64,000 bases of DNA from Platycnemis pennipes (GCA_933228895.1 OW121851.1:113605271-113669270); one strand, 5' to 3'. Shown: positions 44,700 to 57,300, numbered from the stretch's first letter. The notes: generated by a model from the letters alone, not told the origin. Numbers and translations: made by a program.

Positions 44700-46555
44700 C
44701 AAAGGACGTATTTTTAGACAAAAGCTGAACCAAATGCCCTTATAAAGTCGTTGTTAAAGATGTAGACAGAGTCATTATCGGCAGGAGACATGTACGTTGC
44801 TTTTAATCGTGAAAAAACATAACTTATATAGGGTATGTAAATTGTAAATACGTTCACATTAATATGCTTTCTTTTCTGTTTTGTTCATAAAACTCCCTAT
44901 GTCATTTTAGCAATAAAAAAATAAGGCTCAACAATTTTTTTCGGGGGTGAGGGAGGAAAAGTTGAATGTGCAAAGGTGTCGCATATGTTTATTGGTTTCT
45001 ATTAATACTACTGAGAGTTATGGAGTCATAAACCAGATAAAAATTATACCTATCACACCGGCTGCAGAGTTGCGATGCAGTAGGTATCTGCGCGCACGTG
45101 ATTACCAGTTGCTATTTACGTCCGTGACCTCTTGGTCGACTGCACTAGAAATCAGGCTCTCTGATCGGATAATAGCGTCCCGTCGATTTTATAAAACAGA
45201 AACTTGTAACTTTGTCTTCAGCATATTTTGGATTTAATGCATCAGGAATAAGTAAAAAGATACCTCAAATAACGCATCCTAGAAAAAGAAATTATTAAAA
45301 ACTCGTGCTATCTTTGATTTTACCATTCAAGAAATAAAATAAAAAAACTGACTGCAATAAATGTTTCCTACGCTCAGATAAACGCTCGTCAATAGTTCTC
45401 GAAGACATGAATGGCGTTTTACAAGCGAAATAAGGTAGGAAAAAAACATTCTAAAAGACTCTTTTGAAATGATACCAGTTCGAGTTTGCATTAAAAATCC
45501 ATCTTGAAATTCAATGGGACCGTCATGCATGCATCACAGGTCGATCGCCACCAGCAATTTGAGTTATCAAAAGATCAGTCTGAAATTTTCGCGTCGGGGC
45601 AGGAGATGCCCTTTCATGGCTGTCATTTTGGTTCAAGCTGCGGGGAAATTTTGATCGAGGAAAAGGAAGAAATTATCTTTAAGTGACGTCGAGCGCACAT
45701 TTCGCGGGATACCGCACGATAAACTTCAATCGGATTTATCAAAGGGAGATAAATACCCAGAAATTTCTACTGGAGTGAGTTGAAATCAAAGGAGATGTTT
45801 CTACATCCTGGTGATTGGAAGGAGCCCGGTGAATGAGGCCGGAAAACTGAGTGCAAAAAGACTGCGACACAAATTTACAGAGCAAAAATGTTTCCTGTTT
45901 CGGGAAGGGAACGGTTTTCATCTCCGGCTGAAAACAAAAACGACAACACTGACCTAGATTTCTCATCCTAAAAGCTCAGTGTGTGTCTATGGAAAATAAT
46001 TCTCATACTCCTTCACAGTCCATCAAGCATAATACTCGCAGCAACAGTAACGGGATTCCAAGAATCCATCACTCACAATGGTAGATTTTAACATCTACAT
46101 TAAATTTCACTCTGAGAGCTACCACACAGGCATGAATTATGAACGAGTAAAAAGAGTGAATCTTCAGTGAATTCATTACCTATTTTACTATTAAAAATCA
46201 AGTGACTCACCAAATAAACGCGGTGTTCTCACTTGGATCACAGCCCGCCTCAAATTAAAATCATGCGAGGTAGATATTGCGCTGATGTTATGCAAATATT
46301 TCTAGTTAGTGGCAAGTATACAAGAATATATCTAATGGTTTTATACTCCCTCATACAAACCTACGAAATGCCTTAACATCTACATTCCCTATCGCATTTA
46401 TCTTTAGGATAAATTCTATTGGTGCACCTTATTGGCGGAGATACTTTAATTTTAAGCCCCTCTATCTTACTATTCATACCTATAGTTTTACCTTAATAAA
46501 CTAACCTATCATGAGACTAATATTAACGGTCACCAATTGGTGAACATTAATGGTT
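44700..46555. other. No gene recognised
   Basis: A 96-codon frame (44947-45237) and 67-75 codon frames at 45327-45966 have no domain I know. Confidence 0.5.
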
Positions 46556-46559
46556 CAAT

Positions 46560-46720
46560 GGAAAAGAACACCCAATAAAAATTTTCAAATTTTTAAAATT
46601 ATGTGCTACCAGTTTCACGTTTAGACGTCATCAAGTGCGTTCTGAGTCATACGTATCTGATGATGACGCTTTAATTTTAAACCGTTAGCGGTACTCAATT
46701 AAAATATCCTTCGTGGATTT
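46560..46720. repeat. Decayed fold-back with CTGATGATGACG, possible PLE type
   Basis: The left arm (TTTAAAATTATGTGCTACCAG) and right arm (GTTAGCGGTACTCAATTAAA) are imperfect inverted repeats around ACGTCATCA...TGATGATGACG. No TSD was found. Confidence 0.45.
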
Positions 46721-46724
46721 CTTC

Positions 46725-47385
46725 TGAACTTAAACCTAAGATCGGATAGCTTACCAGAAAAAAATTCAAACAGTTAAAAATATCATTGAGTATCTAATAT
46801 CTATTGCAAGGTCTATTAATCGCAGGGTCAAATAACAGTAATGATGTAAGGAATTTGGAGAGGACCCGGAATTCTACTAACAATTTCCTTAGCACTTCGC
46901 CCATTGTTAGTTATTAAACTTTCTAGATAGCTAATTCTATCTCACATATTCTCCATTTTTTTACAGTGGATTAACAAAGGTCTCTCCCCTGCTATTAAAA
47001 TGCAATAGTTATCTATGCTTTTTTGTTGACCTTCACGTGATATATAGTCAATATCTTCTCTATGTTAATAAGGTACATAAATCTCTTTTTGTCTCCACCA
47101 TGACATCTATGACACCGTCGAAACGCAGCAAACTATTTTATTCTCTCCGTGTATATGTATGTTTTATCCATTTGATATTCTTTAATTTATTGGCACACCT
47201 TTTTATGTTTTGTTACTTCAGATATTAATTGTGCAGGTCCTGACAGTCATATGTTTTACGTAAGACTTTTGACGTTAGATGGAAAAAGATACAGTTTTGT
47301 CTCAACCTCGCCCCAGCAGAGACGTTTTATTGTTATTATTATTCTGTACGGCGATGTCATCGACTTGGTGGAGAGAGAGATTGGT
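46725..47385. other. AT-rich DNA, nothing recognised
   Basis: No convincing frame or repeat. Confidence 0.5.
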
Positions 47386-47389
47386 AGTG

Positions 47390-47720
47390 AATGCGACGCG
47401 GTTGTCTGGCTGATCGATGAGCTTCGACGAAGCTCAGGGGGGAAGGAAGATGAGACGGTGGCACGTGGAATCAGGGGCGGGAGGAGAGGAGGGACTGATA
47501 ACGTTCGATTTGGGCGAGGTGGCCGGGGAAACGCGCAAGGTGTCTGAGAGAGAGAGAGAGAGACCTGGAATTGATTTCCTCCGATTGAGGAAGAGAGAAC
47601 GGGATGCAGAAATATGGAGAATATTGAACCTCGACACAATCCACTACGGGAACCTGAGGATTTCCTTTTTGCGAATAATATGATTGGGCGAAGAATGGGA
47701 TCAAAGGATTCATTCCCCTG
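47390..47720. promoter_or_regulatory. GC/CpG-richer block with (GA)n run
   Basis: CpG-rich purine-biased sequence (GGGCGAGGTGGCCGGGGAAA) with a GA microsatellite at 47545-47563. Overlapping frames on both strands, up to 160 codons (47256-47738, minus), are low-complexity and unrecognised. It could be an exon, a promoter-like element or chance. GA runs are binding sites for GAGA-type factors in flies; that link is inference only. Confidence 0.3.
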
Positions 47721-47729
47721 CCGAGGAAA

Positions 47730-49050
47730 TCTGAGCAACCTCCGAATAAAAAACTTTTTCCTTTCCAGAGAATGTGCGAGCTAGTGCATCATCAACCGAT
47801 AAACCTTCCTTTTTGTGGGACCATTAGCTTTGCATCTTATATAGCCATAAGAAGCTGGAACGACCCTCGATAGCTCCGTATGAAAAGTGATTTAACATTC
47901 TTCCGGTAAGAGCAGGATTGAAACATTTCTTTTATATTTTTGCCATAGTTAACATACATTAAAACAGTCGGTAAACAATGTTATTGTAATCTATTTCTTG
48001 ATAATCTCAATTAAGGATTGACACTAACAAAATGAAATATCATAAAAAAATTTGAAAGAAGGGGATAGCTATCTTTTGTCCGATGAAAAATATATGGATA
48101 ACACAAGCACGCGGACTGTGAAAAGCTAGTATCTTACCCTACAAATGTGTTCATGGGTTTCTGGCAACATTTTGAAGGTTCCGAGTGATAATAAGCTTGA
48201 ACCAACATGTTTACGGAAGGGAAAGTGGAAAGTATCTCCCACTGTAACGATCCTGTAGGACACTATACAAAACAATTAAATTTTCCCTTTAGTTTGCTCA
48301 TGCTTCCCAGATTATAGCTCCAGTAATTAATATAATACCAAACATACCGCCCAATATTGTCTTAACTTTGAGGCAAATTCTAATTCCTTCATGTACTCGG
48401 ATTCACTTCAAGTTGACCGAAACTCACACCCTTTTACTTATCCTGAATATGTTGGTACATCTTTTCGCCAATATCACATCACTTTTCGATGCATAATTCA
48501 ACACAATGGGGTCGTTTATCATATTTTTTTTACTGCCAAATCTGATAGAGTTTGAAAAATAAAAAGACGCATATTTTTCCGTATTTTGATCTGTCAATTA
48601 TTTCTCGAGTTATAAGCGGCGAAAAACTGATGTTTTTAACCCCTTCGGAAAAGTGGGCGTGGTGCAACCTCTGACGTATATCGACTTCGTCCAATCACAA
48701 CTGAGCCCGCGAAGCTACTTTGCCTTATGGCAATGGGGGGGACACAGCTGACTCTGCCAATAGGAGCAGTTGCGAGAGCATCTGTGCGAGCAGACCTTTC
48801 GAGAATCACCCTCCACTCCCTTCCCTTCCTCTAAAAGCAGTCAAGGACGGGAGGAAAATGACGTCAATGATATCAAAGCAGCTTTTTCGGTGGGCGTCAC
48901 CTCTGGTTTATTTTAATTTTTGATTTATGAGTGAATGGTTGTGGTTAGAAAATTAATTTTTTCACTAAAATTATTTTTTCGTTTCCATCTAACAATTTCG
49001 TGTTCAAAATTGCGATTTCGGTTCCGAGTAAACCCCCCCATTCATATTTA
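47730..49050. other. No gene recognised; mildly GC-rich at 48640-48860
   Basis: No convincing coding frame or repeat copy in this window. Confidence 0.5.
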
Positions 49051-49052
49051 TG

Positions 49053-49665
49053 TTATTTTTTCTCTTTCACTTCCTTCATCAGTTTTTCCATATACCTCAT
49101 GCGAAGCCTTCCTATGCCATTCTTCCGTTCACTTAAACCATTGTCTTCATGAAGCCATGATTTTCTCATGATGTGGCCAATTAAGTTAAGCCGTCTTCTT
49201 CTTTGGGTTTTCAGAAGACTTCTCTTTTCTCCCACTCTTTTTAGGACTTCCTCGTTAATTACTTGGTCGATCAATTTCATCTCCATCATTCTTCTGCAGC
49301 ACCACATTTCGTATCGTTCCACCCTATTCTTCTCCGCTGCTATCATTGTCCATGCCTTAGTTCCATAAAGAAACATGATCCAGATATACGTTCTGATGAA
49401 TTGTTTCCTTACTCCTACGCTTGTATTTCCAGCTGTAAGTAGATTCTTCTTTTGATAGAATGCCCTCTTTGCATGGGCTATTCTACTGATTATTTATTTC
49501 TTGTTCCGTCCATCTTTGGTTACTATGCTTTGAAGATAGCGGAACTCTTCAACCTCCTCCAGTTTTGGTTTTCTTAGTTTGAAGTTGGTTTTGGTCTCTT
49601 CAGTTTTTCTGGACACCACTATTTTAGTCTCCTTCTTATTGATCTTCAGATGATATTTGAATCTG
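49053..49665 (-). mobile_element. RTE-type LINE 3' ORF, best-preserved copy
   Basis: Minus-strand reading runs in a single frame from INKKETKIVVSRKT through EFRYLQSIVTKDGRNKK, one stop (49494-49496), IISRIAHAKRAFYQKKNLLT, MFLYGTKAWTM, RRMMEMKLIDQVINEEVLKR and LIGHIMRKSWLHEDNGLSER to KEVKEKK and the ORF stop at about 49053. This is the RT thumb and C-terminal region with the zinc-finger-less tail typical of the family. One stop in about 200 codons means a younger copy than the others. The 3' UTR and GAT tail are missing, and upstream it is truncated within the palm-thumb junction. Confidence 0.85.
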
Positions 49666-49675
49666 ATTCAAACAA

Positions 49676-49715
49676 AATGATCTTGGCTGTCGGTCGCCTC
49701 CCCTGAATAACTTAT
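49676..49715 (+). mobile_element. SINE S1 3'-end scrap abutting RTE
   Basis: ATGATCTTGGCTGTCGGTCG, then CCTCCCCTGAATAACTTAT is the S1 3' end in sense orientation, right at the truncated 5' side of the RTE copy. Confidence 0.6.
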
Positions 49716-49719
49716 ACTT

Positions 49720-51630
49720 CAAGAAAATTCTATCTCATCTCTAATGACACATGAAAAAACGAATGTTCTCTCACACAAAACGTTCTCGAAGCTAAGCAAT
49801 GTGCTATCGTGAAAATGGCTAAATTTTGTCTCGAAAAGGTTATAACCACGAACCTGGCTAACGCTGCAGTTATTGTGCAGGAACCGATTCAAATGCTATT
49901 TAATAACGGCAAATGAAAATCTAAAATATATGAAAATGCTTAAAATTGGTAATGAATTCTTATTGAATGGCTAGGACTGCTGAAATCTAGTACCATTTCC
50001 AAAATCAGAATGAAAATGAAGAAGTTTGTGGGGCTGTAAATAATAAAGTCTTAATTATACGGCCATTTTTCTTGTACGTGGTCTAGTCCGTCTAGTCTAA
50101 ATCTCTCTGAGAAAACAGATATGGCACCTGATGTCTCCATCTTTGCCAACACACATTTTCCGGTTATTTATTCCTAGGTTTCACTCAATTATGTTTCACA
50201 ATTACCCTCTCATAGCAGCATGATAAACCATATATATGTAAGAAATGAGGATGTATTTAAAAGCAATACCATAAGATGATACGACAGTGACTTTCGTTAT
50301 GGAATCCAAAAAACAGGCACAGAGGTAAATAGTGGGTTGGTCAAAAATTAAGAAAGTAAATCATATCAATTCTGATGAAAATGATACGCAACGTCACATA
50401 TTCTGCAATAAGGGAAAAAAGCTAAGGATACATAACAATAAGATAAAGCAAAATTAATAATTGAAAATTTATGAGGATAGAATATAATTAGTACGATCAA
50501 CAAGACCTTAACCTTGGAAGAATATAAAGTAGGCTAAAAAATACGATAATACCTAGAAAATAAGCGCAAAAAATGGAATACATATCGTAATTTAAAAATA
50601 ATACATAAAACTAGCCGAGTCACTCAGGATTGTGAATTTAAAGCTTTAAAAGTTACAATCCCGCACACACACCGTGTAAGTGTTGGATAAGAGCATATAG
50701 TAAACTAAATGTGGTAAACATACTCCCTCACTCAGGTTTGTGGAGAAGTTGACCTTTGCAAAATTCACGCATTCCGGGCTCTCGAGGGCATTTTCTGATC
50801 TGGGGATCAAACTACGTGAAGGAATACAAACCACCGTGACACGATTCTCTGTTTCGGATTTTTGAGAACTGTGGCCCATGCATACACATTCAGGGTTTTC
50901 GAGGATTTTCACCCTTCATTTATTTTATATTTATTCAAAACTTTCCTTGTGGCCCTTGTGTAATTCGGGATTAAATTTATTCCATTACTAACATGGCCGT
51001 ACCTTATACGTAGGGACACCGAAAAATGGTAAATAAAAATCATCAAAAGCGGTGTTTAAAAATGACAAATACGGTAAATAAAATCGTTTTAAAAAGGTGA
51101 AAGCTGTGTTTAATGTTTGGAAAAAGGAGTCTTAAAGGAACGGTTTTTTTAAAAATATTATTAATAAAGGCTTCATACCAATGTGAACAAACAGTTAATA
51201 GTACATACATTTGAGATCCAATACAGAAGTTATGGCTACCCTACGCAACATAAAAAACACAGTAGGCAAAATTAAGGTAAAGGCAAATTAATGAGATAAT
51301 GGTAATAACAATAATAGAGTGAAGTAGTGGACTGCAGGTAATGAAGTTCGATTCTTACGCTGTTTAAAAATTTTCTTTCAACCATTGAATAAAAAACTTT
51401 ATCATCCTTCATTTCCAACCTTTGTGTGTGGATACTGTCTTTTTTGTACTTCTATCGCTTCAACTAGATTTACAAATGCATCACTCAAAAATACACTGTA
51501 AAGTTAACGTAATAATTCCACGATTTAATTCTGTTATATAAATTTTTTCCAATTTTCCGCAAATTTAATTATTTTTTTACTTATCATTTGGCATGAAATT
51601 TCTGATAATCTACTTTTTTAACTGCCTACT
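49720..51630. other. AT-rich DNA, nothing recognised
   Basis: Only short frames; no repeat pairs were seen. Confidence 0.5.
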
Positions 51631-51638
51631 AGCATTAC

Positions 51639-51669
51639 CCTAGGAATACAGCACGGCTGTATTCTTAGG
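51639..51669. repeat. Hairpin, 13-bp stem
   Basis: CCTAGGAATACAG, loop CACGG minus one base, and CTGTATTCTTAGG form a stem with one mismatch, just beside the tRNA-like head of repeat S3. Confidence 0.7.
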
Positions 51670-53270
51670 TGGTGTTAAGGATCGAACTCGCGACTGGCAG
51701 TACACTAGCCCTCATTTTTAACAACTACGCTCTCATAGGTACACGGGAATATGGCGAATGTAGGCGACCCGCATGACATTCGGCTTAATTTTTTTTCTCG
51801 CGCATCCGGGCTAGTGATGGGTCGGTCGTGAGTGATCGAATCCCGAGATCAAGTTCTTTTAAAAGATTGATCGATGAACTGGATCTCTCCAATGACCGAA
51901 GAGCTCATCTTTACGGATCACGATAGGAATGATTATATGGCATCAAGTATCGATCACGAGATCTGAGACCGGCCAAATAAATCTTGAGTGATTTGTCTAA
52001 CGTGAGAAGCATAAGTTACTTGATCGTTCGTGAGATGTAGGCAGTTAAGTCGTGTGAAACCAATCATGAGTTATTTTTATATTCGTGATTTCTCATCGAT
52101 GCTCCGCTCAGTTGCGCAAACAAAGACGCAGCGTTACTAACAGTCAACAATTTACATCTCGTCACAAATATCTTGCATTGAGAAAGTTTTGCCAGTTTTG
52201 CTGGCTCGCTTTTTAGTTTAGAATAATAACATAATTAAAAATGAAGACTGAATCTGTTACACTGTCGGCAAAGAGACTATGGAAAAAGTACTTTAGAGTT
52301 TCGTAACTTTGAATTACAATTCCTCCAAAAGTAGCAAATTCATAATTCTACGATTTTTAATGGTGAAATCACTATGGGCAAACTACGGGAGTAACCGTGG
52401 GCCAACTTCCTGGTCGTGATTAATTAAGTCAACACAATCTCATTTCCAATACAATAATGAGATAATATAAAGAGATGACTCTGAGGTGGCAACGTTTATT
52501 GAAAGAAGTATAATAAAAAACTATACACTATATCTATCTATAATACCTACATTGCGTAGGTACACAAATCAATCATTATCCTTTCACTGATTTTGGTCTA
52601 TAAAATAAGTCACTTCAATAGTTTTGTAATGAAGTGGGATATTTCTAATATTCTTCGTAACTATACTTAAAATCACAAACCAAGAACATTAATGTGTAAC
52701 AACAAAACAAACCTTCGAACGTATTGCACAATTGTGCCTTCAATTGACTTCGAAGAATTGCTCAAAACTCCACGGAAACCGGCACTAAACAAGGTATCTG
52801 TACACATCGGTCATGCTTACAGAATAAAAATCACGAACGACCACATTTTTTATCGCTCACGACTTTCCTGATAGATCATTGATCGTAGGCAACTTGAGCA
52901 GATCACTTAGCTGGAACATCGTTCACTCTTGACCTTAAGCTCACGACCGAATCACAAGTGGGAGTGATAGGCGTGACCGAGATCTCTCAAAAGACCGACT
53001 TTGCCCATCACTAATCCGGGCCTATGGAGAAAAAGGTCAAGACGAGTATTTTTTATTTTGTTTTCCTCGTTTGTGGCCGAGTTACTTAACCTCTCCTTGT
53101 TGGTATCTACCATACATACATTCCATCCGCGGGGCGCATCGATCACGAGGCCGCGAGATGTTAAAATCTCCGATCCGGATCTGAATTTTTACTGTCCCTG
53201 GATATGATTTCAGTAGCGAATGAAATGAAAGACCCGTGGATCTTTGGATCCGACCCGACCATCCTTAATT
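51640..53270 (-). mobile_element. tRNA-like repeat S3, copy 1, split by hAT
   Basis: A reversed B-box GGATCGAACTCGC (51679-51691), GGCAGTACACTAGCC(C/T)TC, GGAATGTAGGC and ATCCGGGC come before the hAT insertion. After it, GGAGAAAAAGGTCA, TTGGTATCTACC, ACATTCCATC.GCGGG.CGC and GATCCGGATC match copy 2 in order. The combined length without the hAT is ~430 bp. Confidence 0.65.
51812..53013. mobile_element. hAT-type element, 1.2 kb, perfect 8-bp TSD
   Basis: ATCCGGGC occurs directly before 51812 and directly after 53013, an exact 8-bp duplication. The ends TAGTGATGGG and CCCATCACTA are perfect inverted repeats and belong to the same TIR type as the MITE at 7400-7699. Subterminal GATCACGA/TGAGTGATCG motifs recur near both ends. 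No transposase frame is visible, so it is non-autonomous. The neighbouring uninterrupted copy of the host repeat (53390-53770) gives the empty site. Confidence 0.9.
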
Positions 53271-53389
53271 TACGAGTGGTACATTTGTAAATCTAATTTA
53301 AACAACAAAGTATAATAAAGTGAGTATTCAGATGTAATGGTTTGTAATTGAATATGATAACATTTTCGATGCAGTAACTGAAAGAAAAA

Positions 53390-53770
53390 ATTAAACTGCG
53401 ATTGGGATCGAACTTCGCAGTACACTAGCTCTCGTTGTACCCCTGATCCCGGGGAATGTAGGCTACACACATGACACACTACGTATTTTTTTCCCGCGAT
53501 ACCGGGGTAATGGGGGGAAAAAGTCATATTTCTTTATTTTGCTTCTAGTTGCACGGGAACGTTTTCATCTAATTACGTGACCTTAGTTACACATCCTCTT
53601 CTTGTCAATATCTACCGCACCTACATTCCATTCACGGGACACTTCGATCGCTAAACCGCGAAAATTTAAAATCTACGATCCGGATCCGATTTTACTCCGT
53701 GTCTTTGGATCCGAATCCGGAACCGAGAAAAATGAAAGATCCGATCCGGTCCTCGCTAAAGAAAATATAT
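53390..53770 (-). mobile_element. tRNA-like repeat S3, copy 2
   Basis: Lies in tandem with copy 1. Matching order: GGGATCGAACTTCGC, GCAGTACACTAGCTCTCG, GGGGAATGTAGGCTAC, GATACCGGGGTAATGG, GTCAATATCTACCGC and CGATCCGGATCCGA. The site of the hAT in copy 1 corresponds to GATACCGGGG here. Confidence 0.65.
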
Positions 53771-53779
53771 CATGCTACA

Positions 53780-54395
53780 AAAATTCGGCATTTGCAAAAT
53801 ATCTCAAATTTCGTTAAAAAAATCGCGTTTCAAAGAAGACACGGTTAATTTCGTGATTAAACCCTAAAGTCACTTATTTCGTGAATCCTGTCGCAAAAAA
53901 AGTTTCGCGAAAATGTCATGTCCCTACTTATACGTAATGGGTCGGTGAAATCGATCCTATTCTATGGTAGGCAGAAATTCGAGTGCTGGCATTCTACTGA
54001 CCAACTGCGTTTAGGTGGCAGTTAAAAAAGTATTCACTGCGATAAGGGGCTTACTGTGAGACCACTCGAAATAAAGATATTTTGAGTGGGAAGAGGAGCT
54101 TTTATACTTCTTCACAGTATAGAGCAAGCCACTGAATGAACGCATTGCAGGGGGTGGTGGGATAGAAGCAGTTGACAAAAGGAAGAAGAAAAAAAAACTT
54201 TTTCAAAGAAAAATCGACCGGAAAGATGTAATCTGGTGAATGAAGTTTCTCTACGAAGTACGCTGAGATCTTTCATATTTTGCTGAACTCTCAAATTACA
54301 TCGTGTTCAATCGAGAAAATCCCGCCGTCGGAATTAGCATACCTACTCTTCACGAAAGGCGAATAGGTCTTTGGTTAAATCCGGCGGATGTAGTG
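53780..54395. other. AT-rich DNA, nothing recognised
   Basis: No convincing frame or repeat. Confidence 0.5.
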
Positions 54396-54399
54396 TACT

Positions 54400-54535
54400 G
54401 AACCCTAAGTGCTCTCTACTCAGCACTTAAGTGGAAAATGGTAGGGAAATGAAAATCTCCTGCTGGTATTCGAATCCTGTACCTCGAGATGGGAAACCAA
54501 TGGTCTAGTCACCATTGAACCAGATCACCTACCGC
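54400..54535 (-). mobile_element. SINE family S1, head and part of body
   Basis: GTACTGAACCCTAAGTGCTC, CTCAGCACTTAAGT, GGTATTCGAATCCTGTACCT, CGAGATGGGAAACCAATGGT and CTAGTCACCATTGAACCAGA follow the S1 order (body, B box, A box), heavily diverged. Confidence 0.65.
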
Positions 54536-55029
54536 TTTTCCAGCCACTCGTGAATCCCACAATACTGCTTGCTCTCGGTAATACTTATCAACCTTATTGG
54601 TTGATAAAGGTTTCAATAAATGGCAATTATATAACAATATACATTTATTTGAGCAGGGCCCGACAAAAATTTTCGAGGTTTGACTAACATTATTGTTCTC
54701 GGATCCGATTCTCAATCACCAATTAAGAATCATTTGACGCTCTTTCTACATTTCAGTTTCCTCAGCCAATGGCATTGTAGTTTCCTCATATTATTCCCGT
54801 TGATCTTTCCTGCCCAGTTATATTACCTAGCGATCTGATTCATGGACAACGATTGAAAATTTATTGGTTTATGCCTTCCTCTCATCAGATTCACTCTAGT
54901 TTTAAAATACCTTCATTAAATTCTGCACTTTTGAAAATAGGCTAATCAAAATGGAATACGAATATATTCGTCCAATAAACACCAAAAATAATAATGAAAT
55001 CAAAAATATAAATCCGTATTCGGTCGTCA

Positions 55030-55185
55030 CATAGATGCCATTCCGGCTTGAAAACCAAATGTCACGGGATCGAATCCCTTTTGGGCATTTACTTTGAGTT
55101 TTGCCAAAATTAAAGCGTAATATCAGAGTAGACTAGACGGTGTGGTATAAACTTAGGAGCTGGAGCTCCTAAATAGCCAGTATTT
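55030..55185 (+). mobile_element. tRNA-derived SINE, family S5, copy 2
   Basis: Contains a B-box-like GGGATCGAATCCC (55066-55078), GGGCATTTACTTTGAGTTTT and GAGTAGACTAGACGGTG. The stem TTAGGAGCT/AGCTCCTAA at 55153-55172 is a perfect 9-bp hairpin with a GG loop. Confidence 0.55.
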
Positions 55186-55479
55186 CCCCTTCTCGATGAA
55201 GTAAAAAAAAACAACAATAAAATTGTAGGTATCATGCCTTATTGCAGCCAATATTGAAAATAATGCAAGGGACACCGGGAAGAGAATATGCTCCCGAAAG
55301 TGAAGCTCGTGAAAGTGAAATGGAAGAGGTAAAACAGGAGAAAAAATAAAACATTAAGGGCTGGCAGGTGACGGAACCCGTTATGGATTTTGCGCTAAAC
55401 AAGTCGTGGGTGTATTGGAATCTCTGAAGTGAGGACATAAAGGATCTCTCTGAAAACGATATGGGAAAATGTTTGCCGT

Positions 55480-55900
55480 TCCACCTCGCTTTCGGCACGA
55501 CGACGACTGAACACGCCCATGAAATCCCGGGCTTTAGATGGTACTTGAGAGAAATGCGCTCCGCGAAAACCTGACCCGAACCTAGACTAGCGTCAGAGGC
55601 ATCGTCCCTTGGAGCGAATTGTTTGGCGAGAGGGGAGATTACGGGGGCCTTATCCCGGAAAAGCACTCGTACCTGCGAGGTGAGAACACTTCCAAAGGAA
55701 ACGTGCTTGCTGAAAGAGGCAGGGAACTTCGGGGGTGAGGAGAGGAGGGAAGAAGGGAGCGGGGAAGGTGGGGGAGGGGCTGGAGGGGCTGGAGGGGCGG
55801 AGGATGGGTGAAAAATGTTGGCGATGAAAGAAAGACAAAGAGAGAAAGATAGAGAGGAAACAGGGTGGAGGGGAAAGGTACCGAAAGCGATTTGCAAGGG
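55480..55900. promoter_or_regulatory. CpG-rich island with a long open frame
   Basis: G+C- and CpG-rich block. The minus strand has a 221-codon frame (55232-55897), the longest in the window, with a proline run (PSSAPPAPPAPPPPSPLP) encoded by a GGGGCTGGAGGGGCTGG repeat. The rest (KHVSFGSVLTSQVRVLFRDK, PRDDASDASLGSGQVFAERI) matches no family I know, and overlapping frames exist on both strands. An exon of an unknown gene is possible; a GC-rich regulatory island is at least as likely. Confidence 0.3.
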
Positions 55901-55904
55901 AAAC

Positions 55905-57025
55905 GTTCCTCACGGCAGTGAGACATGTATTATCACTTTCAAGGGACGGCCCACATGGTGAAGGCGTGAACGCGTTTTTCCAAAATCGAACTTCGCTTAT
56001 TACTTATGTGTTCCACGCCTCCTGAAGTTCAATTTGACTCTTGTGGCTCGTGCAACTTGACTTTCATGCACGTCAAAATTCATACCACGAATCCCCACAT
56101 GACTCACCCAATTCAGACCCACAGGATTTCAAACCACGAATGCCCTGATGACTCCCACTCCCAAAACAGTTCACCGGAAACCCGTGAAGTGTATGCAGGT
56201 TTAGCTTTGAATTCTGTATTTTAACGCGAGGAAGGCAGCGAAAAATTACCTGGGTCGTTTAAGACTATCGTACAGCGCCAATCAAACAAATTGACTGGTC
56301 TGGGCGTGGTGATAGTGGTATTTAAATACATGTTACCGACGTAATACTCTGATAGTGTAAAATACGTAATATAATCTCCAGGCATTGACTGAAGTGCGGA
56401 TATTGGAGTTACCTTTTGAATGGTACCCATTAAAGTGGCGAAGAATGTCAAATAGTTATTGTACACTAGCTATTGAATTTTAAAGCATTCCAAAGATTAA
56501 GGTTCAAAATTACGAAACATTCATCATGTTATCTATTTCTTCATAATAGTTTAATTTTTCGGATAATAACTAATTATGGTGTAGGTGAAAGTGTTTAATG
56601 CACAAGATTGCATAGATAGAAGATATAATTCAATGCTAGGTCAAGGTTAGTTGAAAATGCGATTGGGTAAGTGCTACGTGAAGGAAAAGAACACCCCTGC
56701 CTGAAGAGAAAGTACAACGGCGGAAATACGAAATATATTAAGGCTTATGATTACATTGGAAATAAACACGAGCCAAATTCACAAAAATATCCTGAATCTT
56801 CAGAATTTATATTAATGATCGTTTTTTTAAATCGCAGTCTTGATGAGAGTGTGGTCGGATTATGTGTAGTAAACTTTGAAAATCAGTCCCGACATTCTTA
56901 GTGGAAATAGGAAAAAAGTAACTGATGTTGATAGGAGAAGAATTTTTATTTTTCACGATGCAAAAATTGCTGAGAAAGATTTCACTAGAGAAATGGGGAG
57001 ATGGTGACATAATTCTCAGGTAAAT
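55905..57025. other. Nothing recognised
   Basis: Short frames only. The stretch 56060-56130 contains local repeats of ACGAATCCCCACATGACTC and ACGAATGCCCTGATGACTC. Confidence 0.5.
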
Positions 57026-57029
57026 ATAA

Positions 57030-57300
57030 GTATGGGTTCAGCATAGGAAGCAAACGCAAGACACAAAGGCTAGTGAGAACGACAAAAGATTTTTCACTCA
57101 GAGCATCTATTTACACAACTTTTGATTGCTATAAGGCTTTTGGACCGGAGCAAGTATAAAATAATTACTGTAAAATCAATTAGTACCCGCACAAGAAATA
57201 TTGATGTTTTATCATACCTTCTCCGGATTGAAATGACACACGTAGGGTTGACGAATGAAAAACTGGAATAAGCATGCATTGATGCTAGCTGAGAAATATG
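57030..57300 (+). pseudogene. RTE reverse transcriptase fragment, very decayed
   Basis: A frame reads YGFSIGSKRKTQRLVRTTKD, then, after unrelated residues, TTFDCYKAFGPE. This resembles the RTE pattern FGFRKG.GTR.AI...FVD.EKAFD.V of RT motifs 2-3. Stops surround it. It probably belongs to the same insertion as the 3' tail at 57805-57890. Confidence 0.5.

Noticed and set aside
47256..47738. 160-codon minus-strand frame and three overlapping frames
   Set aside because: Low-complexity S/P/L-rich product of a purine-rich, CpG-rich block with a GA microsatellite; no domain recognised.
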